NCBI GenBank assembly: GCA_019426215.1
Contig: CM033402.1
Coordinates: 21,958,104-22,022,103, forward strand
DNA from: Buddleja alternifolia
Lineage: Eukaryota > Streptophyta > Magnoliopsida > Lamiales > Scrophulariaceae
Reading direction: 5' to 3'
Length of the DNA: 64,000 nt
Shown piece by piece: positions 13,170 to 25,645 of this stretch; within the stretch, counting starts at the first letter, position 1; every line of letters begins with the position of its first letter. The notes below the pieces were generated by a model that saw only the letters and a list, made by a program, of their open reading frames with translations, ran no database searches and was not told the origin of the DNA. A program made the position numbers and the translations under genes.

Positions 13170-14878
13170 TCCGGGAGTGGTATCATCGTACGATCATATA
13201 GGCACTCAATACGTGTCTTAATTCTTTAAAATTTATAAATTAGATAATTTATTTATTTATTATTTCGTAAAATGAAAATTCGCACTATATGTTGTTTGAA
13301 ATTATGCAAAACTTAAATTTTTGTGTCTAGGTCATTTTATGTTAATTATTATAAGTAGTTAGAATTTGTTTTCTTTTTGCAAGTATAAGTAGTTAGAAAT
13401 TAACGTAATAGAAAAGAGAAAAAAAAACAGATAACGGAAAAAAATAAAAAATATTTAGAGAGAGATAAGGGTAAAAAAGAGTGAATATTAAAACTAGTAA
13501 ATCGATGTGAACTATTAAAGCAGGAAAAGAATTCCAACTAAATTAGATTTATCTTCGTGGCAATATATGTGACACTAAAAGTAATAGTTTAAGAATTATT
13601 TTTCAAATAATATTAATTTGAATTTATTTTTTAAAAAGTAATATTTTGGGAAAAAAAACTCCCCAATGCATAATGGGACCTTCCCAAAAAAAAAAGTAGC
13701 CTAAAAATGGTAAATAAATACTGAAAAGGAGAAAAGGTGGAGGCTTGAAGTAGTGTACCAAGGGGAATCTGTGTACTTTCTTTAATTAGAAAATGTAGGC
13801 TAGGGGCCACCAGCGTATATATAGATCCCCTAGGCATCATTCTAGCAATCATATTAGTGGAATATTTTAGTTAGTGCATAGATATTAGCTGTAGCCTGTA
13901 GTTGATGGGGCGAACCTCTTTCATACAAGTTTGAAACATATAGATACAAGAATTAAGTTGAGCTAACATAAATTTTTCCTCACATTGAGAGGGATTTTTC
14001 TATGGTGGACCAGAGTGTTACTCCTTGTGTCTTTTTCTTTCACACACTGAGGTGTACTATGTGTGGAACCTATACACAATTGTGTGAAAAAAATAGAAAT
14101 AATGGTACACCCTGAAATACATTACATGTACAATAGAATATCCATTGAGTGTGTGCTTTTTTATTATTATTATTAAACATACATTCCCCTCAAGATTTAT
14201 GTGAAACAGAAATCCTCATATAAGCTATAGCACATTTGGATTATTATTATTGCAATGGAATTAAAACACATGGCAACCCAGTAGGAAATGAAGAGCCACA
14301 CCAATTAAGCTACTACTTTAGCGTGGCGAGTATATATGCCATGGCAAGCTTACGTGAGCAATTGTATATTCTCCTTTTATTTATAATTAAATCATATATA
14401 TATATATACATATATATAAGTCACAAGCCATAGTTCTTACAACCCCTTAAAAGACCGAGGAGGGGGATGAACACTACAATTGGATAAACAAAATCAATAC
14501 GAGGAATGAGACTATTCCAGTTAGAATGAAAAGCTCATTGAGCCAACTTAGGAGCTATCGAATTAGCATGTCAACTAACAGGACTCAATTGCCATTTTAG
14601 CCATATTCTATGTGGATCTTTAATCAATTGGATCAGAGGAGAAGAATGTCAATCAACATATTCAATTGGACCCAAAATCACTCTAAAAAATTGAATGAGA
14701 AATCACGAGAATTTCAACCAAATACATTGATTCTCTAAACGGACAAGGATGTCCATTAATATCTAAATAAGTTTTCTATCATTTTATAAAACGAATTTGC
14801 CCATTTTAAATAATTCTAATCTTTTATTTTTTAAGGTAAGAGTAAATGCTTTTATAACAAAATCTATAATCTATAATC

Positions 14879-14879
<1 letters not shown>
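13170..14879. other. AT-rich intergenic DNA
   Basis: No coding ORF can be supported. The stretch 13170-13200 begins with a primer-binding-site-like remnant. A/T runs, a TA-rich tract near 14394-14418 and a less AT-rich block at about 14430-14760 of unknown origin are present; the block shows no domain in any frame. Confidence 0.5.

Positions 14880-14923
<44 letters not shown>
14880..14923 (+). repeat. (TAA)n microsatellite
   Basis: About 13 consecutive TAA/ATA trinucleotides with few interruptions. Confidence 0.9.
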
Positions 14924-15240
14924 TATAAAAGTATGGATGTTAAGGAATGATTTACATTTCTTAACTTTTTTGTGAAGACCAAAATATCCCTACATGAATA
15001 TTGTGCTAGGAAGAAAGTAGGGTTGATTATGTAAATAAATTGATTGTATTAATAATTACTTTAATATAGCCTCCTCAAAAAATTTAATGTTGTTCATTGT
15101 ACATACTATTATAATAAATGAGTTACTATGTTCATTGTATACTCTTAGTAATCTACTTTTTTAATTAGATATTATTTTATATATTTTTTTAAAATAATTG
15201 GTATATATAAGTTGGTAAGAAATCTCTAAAATCTCAAATT

Positions 15241-15904
15241 GAAAAGCATGTAGACCATACAAATAAGCTGGTGAGATTACACCTTGCAATTTTTACCATA
15301 CCAGAATTCTTATAATTGTGCATGTGGAAAAGAATGTGTACCATTTACTCCTCTACGTTTTCAATCACCATTCGTTCATTATAAAAACAAGAATATTGAG
15401 TAGAGATAGTTACTGAATTTTATTGTAACACCAATGCTGTTCATTTCTTATGCAAGGTTGGTCTATTGATTTCTAATTTTAATTTTCAAGCATTTGTGCA
15501 TTTGTTTTTTTTTTTTTATCATTTTCATGTTCTTATTTTTGTGACACTTCAAAGTTGTTTTTATAATAATCTCCAATTTTCCCCCTACTTTCTCTATTTA
15601 TGTAGCTTATTTCACTAATGCTTTTCATTTTTTGGGCTTTCTCTTTGTTTTTTAATTTGAATCATCTTTGTTAGTTAATATGTTGCTCAATCTTGCAAGT
15701 TCCTCTTAGTTATTTCATTTTATTAACTTTACATTCTGCAATATCAAAAAATATTAGGTACTCATATATATATATATATATATATGCATATATATCGGGA
15801 CATGATAAAAAAGGATCCTTACTTTTATTCGACTTAGATATTTGATCTCAATAATCTATATCGTATATTTTGATCAAGGCTTCGACCTGCCATATCAAGA
15901 AATT
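15241..15904. other. AT-rich DNA between repeat copies
   Basis: It contains a TA microsatellite at about 15761-15784 and a T-rich run near 15506. A TATA-like ttcattataaaaac near 15374 is followed by a splice-donor-like cAAGgttggt, but no ORF follows, so I do not call a gene. Confidence 0.4.
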
Positions 15905-16500
15905 TAATGGGTAATTCTAACCCATTTATATCTAAAAAAATCCATGATAATATTTTTCAATCCAAAAAACCCAATCCATATACTTTTCATTCAAAAAAAT
16001 CCAACATTTAGTGTTAAAAAAATTATGAACTTAATTTCCCTTAACCTGCTAATTGAAAAATTAATCAATTGTACTTTTATATAGAAATTTATTTATACAG
16101 AACTTTTATATTGATACTGGAAATTAATTATGATTTTAATTTTAACTTTTTAGATTTGTAACCTTTTTTAAAATTTGAAAAAATGGTATATTTTTAGATA
16201 TGACCATGTTAAAGTCAAAAATAAATTACATAAAAACATTTAAAATATTTTATATCAAAAAATAAACCTTATATTATATAATATCAATTTTAAATTTTAA
16301 AACAAAGAGATTAATTTTAAAATTAATTAATCTTTTATTGACTTAAAAATTGAATGGTAATTTAGTTCAAGAAGTTGTTAATCTTAACTTTTGGATTTTT
16401 TCGAATGAAAAGTTTGTAGAATGAGTTTTGGAGATTGAGGAATATTTTCATGGGTTTTCTGGATATAAAATTTTTTTGAAGGGCGTTTTATTAATTTTCC
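15905..16500. mobile_element. MITE-like element with long terminal inverted repeats
   Basis: About 100 bases at 15905-16012 recur in inverted orientation at 16385-16499. Shared words include ttttcattcaaaaaaatcca and aaaacccatgaaaatatt-like segments with substitutions. The interior is AT-rich and non-coding. Long TIRs suggest a Mutator-type MITE. It separates two copies of the 490-bp repeat. Exact ends and target duplication are not resolved. Confidence 0.55.
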
Positions 16501-17165
16501 TTAATTGTTTCAATCTAGCCTCCTAAAAAAATTATTCTTTTTTCATTGTATACACTACTATAATAAATTAGTTATTATGCTCATTGTATACTTGTAGGTA
16601 ATTTTATATCTACTTCTTTTAATTGGATATTATTATTATTTTGAAAATGATGATATACATAAGGTTCACATAGTAGTAAGTAAATTTATGTGTTACACCA
16701 CATTTTTTGAATAAATCATCCTTTGTTGTCTAATGAGCAAAATATTATTTTGAATGGACTCTAATAAATTATAGCTCATCAAAAATTTTGATGCATATGC
16801 CACGTGAACTCTATAAATAAATAAAAATTGAAAAATCAAATTTGAGAGAAAAAAAGATGTGATTGTTGGTGACCGCTACCATTATGCATACATTACATTT
16901 AAAAACTAATAATTTATTTTTAGTTCAATGACTATGAATATTATGCTTGGGAAAAAGTAAAGTTAATGATGTAAATAAATTGGTTATATTAACAATAGTT
17001 TAATCTAGCATCTTAAAAATATTAATCTTTTGTTCATTGTACATACTGCTATAATAAATGAGTTATAGTTCATTGTACTCGTAAGTAATTTTTATCTACT
17101 TTTTTCAATTGGATATTGTTTATATATTTTTGGAAATTGATACATATAAGGAATTGGATATTGTT

Positions 17166-17177
<12 letters not shown>

Positions 17178-17208
<31 letters not shown>
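17178..17208 (+). repeat. (TG)n microsatellite
   Basis: A run of TG dinucleotides follows a short TA run inside the third copy of the 490-bp repeat. Confidence 0.95.
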
Positions 17209-17432
17209 ACATAGTAGTAAGTAGATTTCTATATTTCATCATATTTTTTTTGAGAATAAATAATTCCTTATTGTCTAATGAGCAAAATAAGCATTCCGAT
17301 CATAAATTCCGATGCATACATATGAGTATAATAAGAAAATTTGACAAAACAAATTTGAGGAAAGAAAGAAGTGATTGTTGGTGACCTATCTCATTATGCA
17401 TATATTACTTTTAAAAATATATTTTTTTGGTA

Positions 17433-17495
17433 AAATTAGGATTAGGGGAGTAGGAAGTTTCATAATTAATAAAGACACAGTAGGAAGTTTTAAGC
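17433..17495 (+). repeat. Outer inverted repeat, left arm
   Basis: About 60 bases (core aattaggattaggggagtagg, then aattaataaagacacagta) recur inverted at 48560-48622, about 300 bases outside each end of the Harbinger element. Similarity stops toward the element. Confidence 0.75.
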
Positions 17496-17762
17496 TACTA
17501 ATTCAATATTATTAAATTAGCTTATTTGCAAAACTTAATTATCTAATATTTTTTTGCTTTTATTAATTTTTTGCTAATGAAACACAAAATATGATTGTTA
17601 TGTTGATAGAAATCGTATGTATAAATACGAACCAATATGAATTTGGATATATTTTTTTTGATAGAATTTGGATATTGGTTTTGCTTTATTATGCAAAAAA
17701 GAAAAAAAAATCAAATTTGCATCACATAAGAGACAAAAAAAAATAAATTAATTTCTTACATA

Positions 17763-17777
17763 GGCCTTGTTTGGTTG
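17763..17777 (+). repeat. Left TIR of the Harbinger element
   Basis: GGCCTTGTTTGGTTG matches the right terminus (reverse complement) at 14 of 15 positions and resembles the GGCCTTGTTTGG-type ends common in plant PIF/Harbinger and Tourist elements. ATA precedes it. Confidence 0.72.
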
Positions 17778-18723
17778 CCTGTATTACGTGTTATTACACT
17801 AAAAATAACGTGCAATCCCTTGTTTGGTTCACTTATCCAAGGCCCTTTATTACTGGTAGGCCCGTTTGTGTAGTACCAAACTTTGGTATTAGCAATTCCA
17901 CCTCTTGAGGTGGAATTGGCAATCCACACGGCAATCCCTTACCCCCTTTAATTGTGCAAATACCATTATGCCCTTGGGTATATATACCCAAAAACTACAA
18001 ACCCTACTTACCCATCTCCCTCCATTTCACAAATTGGACCACCTGCATATCGTCTTCTTCTTGTTCTTGGTGGGGAAAAAACTTTTCAAATTTCGTCAGG
18101 TCTTCAACTCGGATTTAGAAGGTAAATTCTGTCTAAACCCTAACATCGACCAAAATATGTTGGATTTGCTAAAAACAAGGTTCCATTTATACATATTTGC
18201 TCGATTGAAGCTCCCTTTATACATTTTTAGGTTGAGAAATGGTAAATGTTAGGGTTCTGGTTGTCGATTTACCCTGAGTATTATCGATTTAAGGTTTAAT
18301 ATCTTATGAATAGGGTTCATGACATACAATGTTTGGGTGTAGATGACATTTTTTTGGGGTGTAAATTAAATTTTTGACTTTTATTTTTAATGTAAAGTCT
18401 AACCCAGTTTGATATTTCAAGTTCGACTCGTCAAAGGCAGTTATGTTAAACATGCAATGTATCTTTTGCTTGTTTTGTTGGTTCTTGTCTTAATATATGG
18501 AAAGTATGTTCATTAGTGTAATTGCATGAAATAAATTGTGCTTTCACTTATCATATTCTGTTCATAAATTTTATGTTTTAATTTAGTGGATTAGTAACAG
18601 ATTTTTAGTGTTAGTTTAGATAATTTTTCCGACTTGGTAATTTGTGGCTTATATATGCAGTTTGTTAAAATGACACTCCTTATCCAGAAAAATTTAGGAG
18701 TTTTCTTGGTCGTACAAGAGATC
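17778..18723. other. 5' non-coding region of the Harbinger element
   Basis: It holds a second CTTGTTTGGTT copy near 17820 and a leader-like stretch to the transposase start. An ORF at 17905-18252 shows no domain and is probably chance. A splice-acceptor-like atatatgcag lies near 18660. Confidence 0.45.
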
Positions 18724-19461
18724 ATGTCGCAAACTATGGTTTTCTTGCATATGCTTGTTGCTATAATAATGGAATGTGAACAACTAGGTAGTCGTAGGCA
18801 ACGCGAATGCATAGTTAGATATGTGATGACACATAGGATTTCGGACCAGATGAAACATATGAGGAGACTAACATGTTTTAGTGACTCGAATTGCGTAGAA
18901 AATTTGAGGATGGATAGGAATGCATTTGGTAGGTTGTGTTATTTGGTTGAATATGTTGGTGGTCTAGTTGATTCTAGGTATGTGACGGTACCTAAAAAGG
19001 TGAGTATCTTCTTGTCCATTTTGGCTCATCACAAGAAAAATATAACTGTGAAGTTTGACTTCTAGAGATCGGGTTACACCATAAGCGTACACTTTCATGC
19101 GGTTCTCAATGCGGTCCTCAAACTTCATCGAATATTACTAATAAAGCCCCAGCCCATTGATGACAATTGCAACAATGCTAGATGGAAGCCTTTTAAGGTG
19201 ATTGTGCAAAAAGTTGTCCATTTATTAAGATAGTTTTTTGTTAAACCAAAAACAATAGATTAATAAGTTGAGTTGGTATCTTTATCATTGTAGGGTTGTT
19301 TAGGTGCATTGGATGGTTCCTATATTGATGTACAGGTTCTTAAAAGAGAAAAACCAAGATATCGTACTAGAAAAGGTAACATAAGTGTTAATGTGCTCGG
19401 AGTTGTTGACATAGACATGAAATTTGTTTACGTTTTGCCGGGGTGGGAAGGATATGCTGCG

Positions 19462-21055
19462 TGACACGACAAAATCCTAGCAAGAGAACTAGGTCGCGTA
19501 AGTAGTAAAGTGGATTTCTAAGTCCGGGGTTATCGTATCCGCAGGGACAACTATAATCTAAGTACCAAGACTACTATATTACTCAATTCTAAGTTAAATC
19601 GGTCGATAGAAAGGTTGATTAACTAATTAATAAATACTAGAAAATAAACTAAGGCAACGTCACACCAAATAAAGGGAGGAAACAATAGAGAGAAGCGATC
19701 AAGGCACATGGTTCAACCGATTATGCATTTAGATTGTGATTTAGGTTCTATTGGATTATTAGATTGATTTAGCTAAGGCGAAATTCCCTAACGTACGTAC
19801 TACCCAATCTCTTGGCATAGCAACCCTACCCTTGGTAACGATTTCCTATATATCTCTATATGAAAACCCGATTAACGAGGATGCATTTAAGGTCTAGGAA
19901 TTCCCCACGTGAATGGAAAGCCACCTAAAGAAACCGAGTCTATCTCTAGTCGGTTTAACTATAGGGTATTTAATGTTTATATCTTCCCTAGGTTATTATC
20001 TCTCGATCTCTAACCTAGGCATTTTATCAAACACTTGGTGATCAAGCAAATGTAGCATTGAGATCAAATATTGAATACATAGCTAAAACCAAAATTAATC
20101 CAATAAACACCAACAAATCAACAATCAAAATAACATAAACGGCCTATCCATGGCCTCAATCAAACAAGTTTAGCTCATATTCATGTCAAAAGTGCAAATA
20201 TAAATCATACAAGTCATAGGAGATTTGAACAAATTCAAGAAACAAATATGTAAAAACTCCCTAATTCTTGTAGAGATGTGGATTCCTTGTTGAATTCTCC
20301 ATGTTTTGACCTTTAATCTTCTCTTCTAAGCTCTCCCTCTCTCTATTTTCGTGTGGTTGCTGATATCCAAGGTGAGTTAGGGTAAAAAATGGCTAAAAGG
20401 GGTATTTATAGACCAACCCGCTGTCTCGAACGCCGCGGCGTTCGCTTGTTGAACGCCTCGGCGTTGGCTACTGCATGTGAACGCCGCGGCGTTCGTGGAT
20501 GAACGCCTCGGCGTTCGTCCCCTGCTGCTCCAGCCAGTTTTGGTGAACTTCGCATAACTTTCTCTACCGATGTCGGAATTCACTGATTCAAGTTGCTGTA
20601 GAATCCTAAAACAAAGATCTACAACTCTCCAGAAGACACTAGGGCCGAAATCAAACTATAAAGATGACAAAAGTCTCTCACAAGTCACTGAATGAGAAAA
20701 CTCCATCGTAAGACGTCTCTTCCGATGACGTTTTCACCTCCTTCCCTACATATCTGATCTTTGTCTTCAACATAAGAAATGTACCTTTGCCTCTTATCTT
20801 TCCATTGGTAAATCAAGTGTGTAATTTGGACATGGGTAGAGAACTCTATTCAATAAACTCTATCACTGCGCAGACAGTTTGTATCTTTATGCATGATTCA
20901 CCTTCAATCCTCGTTCTTTTCCTCCAAATGTTATGTTATTCTACAAAATATGAGAAGACAAGGATCAAAACATCATATGTGATCAAATTATCAAGAAAAC
21001 AATCAAAACTAAGTCGATAAATGGGGGAAAACTAGTGTAAAAATAACATATATCA
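19462..21055 (-). repeat. 3' LTR (minus strand) of the Gypsy-type element
   Basis: The transcribed strand is minus. A TATA box (tatttata on +) is at 20403-20410. Just upstream of it in the LTR's own direction is a GC-rich palindrome array at 20428-20516. Confidence 0.92.
20428..20516. promoter_or_regulatory. GC-rich palindrome array upstream of the LTR TATA box
   Basis: Four 16-base boxes of the form GAACGCCKCGGCGTTS occur at 20428, 20451, 20479 and 20501. Boxes 1 and 3 are the perfect palindrome GAACGCCGCGGCGTTC. The array ends about 18 bases from the TATA box and has far higher GC content than the rest of the LTR. Repeated in the other LTR at 25018-25106. Confidence 0.8.
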
Positions 21056-21073
21056 ACTACCCCTAAACTTAGC
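21056..21073 (-). other. Polypurine tract of the Gypsy-type element
   Basis: On the minus strand this reads GCTAAGTTTAGGGGTAGT immediately before the LTR start TGATATATG, as expected for a polypurine tract. Confidence 0.75.
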
Positions 21074-22599
21074 TTTGATCGTCCTCGATCAAATACAATC
21101 AAACACACATATGAAGATTGAAAATTTCATTTGCCAATTCATACACATAAGAGCAAGCATTATACCTTCAAAAACGATTATGAAAAGCTACACGATGCTT
21201 TGAACATTCAACAATTTGAAAACCTCACAAAATCTTAGTTTCCATCCCTATATCATGAACTCCCACATCCATATTCATGTCAAGAGCACACTTTAGAAAA
21301 GATTATGCAAACCAATTGGAAAGTAAAGGCATTGAAACAATTCAACATTCGTTAACCTGTCGGTGTGTATAAAGTGCAAAAGTCACAATCAAAAGGTCTT
21401 TCCGGCTTGTAACGTAAGGCTAGGTGATGGCTAGGTTGGAAAATTTGGATAAAGTGACTAAGTCAAGAGAGCCTATAACTCAAAATCATCGATCTAAATT
21501 CGCAAATAGACTACAAAAACTTTCACAACTTATCACTTATCCCTTTTTCACTCTCTTTTGCCTTTCAACTTACAACCCCCAAACTTGTTTCTTTTCATAC
21601 CGGGTGGTACATAGATTTCCAAGCCAAATGATCCAATTGAGTGCCAAGATCAAAGACTAGTCGAGAGCACACTTTTTTTTTTCATATATATATCTCTCTC
21701 TCTCTCGACTATTTAGCCCATTGCTCAATTTCATCCTCTTTTTTACATAATACTTCAAACCTCAAATATCCCAACATAGCCAAAACATCACTATCTAACT
21801 CATATACATTCAAATCAAAACAAGGTGACTACCCATATTCAAGTCAAATGATATGAAGTTCTAAACTCTCTTGATTGGGTGCAAGACATTGTTTTTCTTT
21901 TAGGGTAGAAGGTGGTTGTCGTGGTTTATGAAATAAAGTCGAATGGTGGTTTCTAGTGTGCTTAGCACACTCCATTCTTATCAATACGGCTCAAATCAAG
22001 GTCTAGAGATTATGCAATATAGAGAAGGCCAAAATGTAAGGCTAACAACAATGAAAGATGGCCTAAATCATTTTATGACTTCACAACATTAATACACACT
22101 TCAAAGTCAACAAAATTGAAAGTCCAAAGTTTTAAATCCTCAAAAAAAATCGCATAAGCATGACTAAAAAGGGCTTTCAAGTCACAACATATGACATGTT
22201 GACCACAGATAAGAAACTTTGACTTCGAGAGAGTAGAGATATTCAAACGCATTATGCTCTTATGCAAGGGTGCACCAATTCATGAATTCTATATCAACAA
22301 GGTTGTACCCCCAAACTTAAATTAAACATTGTCCTCAATGTTCCTGAAATAAATGCAATGTAAGAGGGATAAGCGATACAACCTTGAAATGGAGAGAAAT
22401 GGAGTGAGCACGGTGGTGGGCTAGTACCCTGGGATCAAAACCTGAAGAAAAGAAATATCTAGAAAATCACATCAACAATAAGACGGGAAAGAAAGCAAGA
22501 TAAATACAAAAAGGAAAAACAAGAAAGCGATAAAAAGCTTGGGTTGCCTCCCAAGAAGCGCTTGTTTTAAAGTCATTAGCTTGACTTTACCGAGTTATT
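21074..22599. other. Non-coding interior of the Gypsy-type element
   Basis: No retroviral domain appears in any frame. Short ORFs here are uninformative. The segment tggttgcctcccaagaagcg near 22543 occurs just beyond the 3' end of the gag-like ORF. Confidence 0.6.
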
Positions 22600-23917
22600 T
22601 TAAGGGGGTTTTTGAATGAATGCTTTGTTCATTCTCCAAGTAAGGATGAAATAAGGCCCGGTGTTACTAGAAAATATGATGAGTAGTGACCAAGCAATCA
22701 TCCATTCAAATATTTTCTCATAGTCCATCACCACTTCCATCACTCTTTCTTCCCATTGTGCTGAGTGATGATTTGGACCATTCTCCAATTTAGAAATAGA
22801 TGACCGTTTTTCTTCACCCATCGAAGTGGAAAACTTGGAGTTCATGATGTAGGACTCGAGGAGACTATTGGTTCTTTTAACCTGAGAAAGCTCAACACTA
22901 AAAGGATTAAAAGCATCAATGCGTAAAGACAAATTCGAATCAATTGGATGCTTACAAACCTCATAGCTATCACAAATAACCATATTAACTCCTATAGTTA
23001 AAAACAACTCACCTTCACTGGAATCAATTACCTCTTTACATGTGGAGAGGACAGAGGGTGGACAATCTTTAGTGATAGGGGGGAGACATTGTAGTCCTAA
23101 ATCAACCGCTTGTTCAACTTCTGTATTGAGGGAAGCCTCATTTTCTTTTGTGCGATTCTCTAGGGTGCATGACTCTCTCTCCTTCCATAAGTTGATTGGT
23201 TGATCGACTAGTATGACCACTTCCCTACTATGAGCTTCTGACTCCTTTCTACGAGCTTCCATCTCCTTTATGATAGCTTCCATCTCGTTTATGCTAGCTT
23301 GTGAGCTTGCACAATCTACATTCAACTGGTCCTCAAGAGTAGATGTCATCGTTGGCTCTTGTTGATAGGAACTATCATATTGTTGGGAGGGAAGGCTATA
23401 GACATGGTCAAATCCTGAGGCATTGTTGTAACTCCATGTTGAGCTTGCAGGATTTATCCAACCAGGATGGTAAGTATGCTCATAGGTTTCCATTTTCATT
23501 GGGTTGATGAGGCGAATGATGGATCCCAATCATGAGCCAATCCTGGTGAAAACATCATTCCATCATTGTTGTAACTCCATGTTGATCTTGAATGATTTAG
23601 CCAACCGGGATGGTAAGTGTGCTCATAGGATTCCATAGGTGGTAAAACAATTGGCCCAGCTGCTCCTTGAATGTTTGGCATCATGTAATCCCTCATAAGG
23701 ATTTTGGAGATACCTCCGGTTGCTTTAGAGGTATGCCAAGCTTTGCAATTTCCCGACGCACCGCTTCTGCTAGGACAGCGGGATCTATGTGTGTATAAGG
23801 AGTCTCCATCGTGGCTTGATGTGGTTGAGTCTCCCTTTGTAGTCTTACCCCTCGAGTAAATGTGCATTCAATCTCAGGGTCCAACTCCGCTAGTCCAATC
23901 CCACTAGTACGTGTCAT
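22600..23917 (-). pseudogene. Gag-like remnant of the Gypsy-type element
   Basis: The reading starts at 23917 with MTRTSGIGLAELDPEIECTF, the style of N-terminus seen in Athila/Tat gag proteins. It continues through overlapping frames (23867-23496, then 23529-22600), so at least two frameshifts are present. The 309-residue ORF at 22600-23529 has an E/R/K-rich helical stretch (EMEAIIKEMEARRKESEAH) and no zinc knuckle. No pol follows. This may be a trimmed gag kept for packaging or a random remnant. Confidence 0.5.
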
Positions 23918-24027
23918 GCACTAATGAGATCAATCTCGCACAAAGAAAGACAAAACAATTAGTAGAAAAAAAAATTGATCTAAGCTCAGAAAGAATAAGA
24001 GAATCTCAATATTAGATACCATAGTTG

Positions 24028-24045
24028 TCCCCGGCAACGGCGCTA
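24028..24045 (-). other. Primer-binding site, Asp tRNA type
   Basis: The + strand reads TCCCCGGCAACGGCGCTA, close to the 3' end of plant tRNA-Asp. It lies six bases inside the right (5') LTR and sets the minus orientation. Confidence 0.85.
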
Positions 24046-24051
24046 AAAACT

Positions 24052-25645
24052 TGACACGACAAAATCCTAGCAAGAGAACTAGGTCGCGTAAGTAGTAAAG
24101 TGGATTTCTAAGTCCGGGGTTATCGTATCCGCAGGGACAACTATAATCTAAGTACCAAGACTACTATATTACTCAATTCTAAGTTAAATCGGTCGATAGA
24201 AAGGTTGATTAACTAATTAATAAATACTAGAAAATAAACTAAGGCAACGTCACACCAAATAAAGGGAGGAAACAATAGAGAGAAGCGATCAAGGCACATG
24301 GTTCAACCGATTATGCATTTAGATTGTGATTTAGGTTCTATTGGATTATTATATTGATTTAGCTAAGGCGAAATTCCCTAACGTACGTACTACCCAATCT
24401 CTTGGCATAGCAATCCTACCCTTGGTAACGATTTCCTATATATCTCTATATGAAAACCCGATTAACGAGGATGCATTTAAGGTCTAGGAATTCCCCACGT
24501 GAATGGAAAGCCACCTAAAGAAACCGAGTCTATCTCTAGTCGGTTTAACTATAGGGTATTTAATGTTTATATCTTCCCTAGGTTATTATCTCTCGATCTC
24601 TAACCTAGGCATTTTATCAAACACTTGGTGATCAAGCAAATGTAGCATTGAGATCAAATATTGAATACATAGCTAAAACCAAAATTAATCCAATAAACAC
24701 CAACAAATCAACAATCAAAATAACATAAACGGCCTATCCATGGCCTCAATCAAACAAGTTTAGCTCATATTCATGTCAAAAGTGCAAATATAAATCATAC
24801 AAGTCATAGGAGATTTGAACAAATTCAAGAAACAAATATGTAAAAACTCCCTAATTCTTGTAGAGATGTGGATTCCTTGTTGAATTCTCCATGTTTTGAC
24901 CTTTAATCTTCTATTCTAAGCTCTCCCTCTCTCTATTTTCGTGTGGTTGCTGATATCCAAGGTGAGTTAAGGTAAAAAATGGCTAAAAGGGGTATTTATA
25001 GACCAACCCGCTGCCTCGAACGCCGCGGCGTTCGCTTGTTGAATGCCTCGGCGTTGGCTACTGCATGTGAACGCCGCGGCGTTCATGGATGAACGCCTCG
25101 GCGTTCGTCCCCTGCTGCTCCAGCCAGTTTTGGTAAACTTCGCATAACTTTCTCTACCGATGTCGGAATTCACTGATTCAAGTTGCTGTAGAGTCCTAAA
25201 ACAAAGATCTACAAATCTCCAGAAGACACTAGGGCCGAAATCAAACGATAAAGATGACAAAAGTCTCTCACAAGTCACTGAATGAGAAAACTCCATCGTA
25301 AGACGTCTCTTCCGATGACGTTTTCACCTCCTTCCCTACATATCTGATCTTTGTCTTCAACATAAGAAATGTACCTTTGCCTCTTATCTTTCCATTGGTA
25401 AATCAAGTGTGTAATTTGGACATGGGTAGAGAACTCTATTCAATAAACTCTATCACTGCGCAGACAGTTTGTATCTTTATGCATGATTTACCTTCAATCC
25501 TCGTTCTTTTCCTCCAAATGTTATGTTATTCTACAAAATATGAGAAGACAAGGATCAAAGCATCATATGTGATCAAATTATCAAGAAAACAATCAAAACT
25601 AAGTCGATAAACGGGGGAAAACTAGTGTAAAAATAACATATATCA
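24052..25645 (-). repeat. 5' LTR (minus strand) of the Gypsy-type element
   Basis: Nearly identical copy of 19462-21055. TATA box at 24993-25000; palindrome array from 25018, in which one change (gaatgcc) breaks box 2 and another (gttcat) breaks the edge of box 3. Confidence 0.92.

Larger units (their letters stand above)
14975..17430 (+). repeat. Three copies of a roughly 490-bp repeat unit
   Basis: Copies begin near 14975 (partial), 16500 and 16920. Shared landmarks in order: gattatgtaaataaattg, tagcctcctaaaaa, ttcattgtacatactnctataataaatgagtta (near 15093, 16543, 17033), ttggatattattttat, cacatagtagtaagtaaat, ttgtctaatgagcaaaat, and tgattgttggtgacc. The last two copies are in tandem at about 490 bp. 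A fourth copy in the same orientation lies beyond the Harbinger element, at 49050-49590. There is no coding potential. Confidence 0.7.
19462..25645 (-). mobile_element. Young non-autonomous Gypsy-type LTR element
   Basis: Two 1,594-bp LTRs (TGACACGAC to ATATATCA on +) flank a 3.0-kb interior, with a perfect 5-bp target duplication CTGCG (19457-19461 and 25646-25650). By eye the LTRs differ at about 14 positions (about 0.9%), so this is a recent insertion. The primer-binding site matches Asp tRNA, as in Tat and Athila Gypsy elements. The interior has only a gag-like N-terminal region and no protease, RT, RNase H or integrase, so it would need an autonomous relative. It lies antisense in exon 2 of the Harbinger transposase. 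Confidence 0.93.

Noticed and set aside
13631..13852. 73-residue minus-strand ORF
   Set aside because: No domain, no homologous neighbour, and biased composition.
17905..18252. 115-residue ORF upstream of the Harbinger transposase
   Set aside because: No domain recognised; it lies in the leader and is not in frame with transposase motifs.
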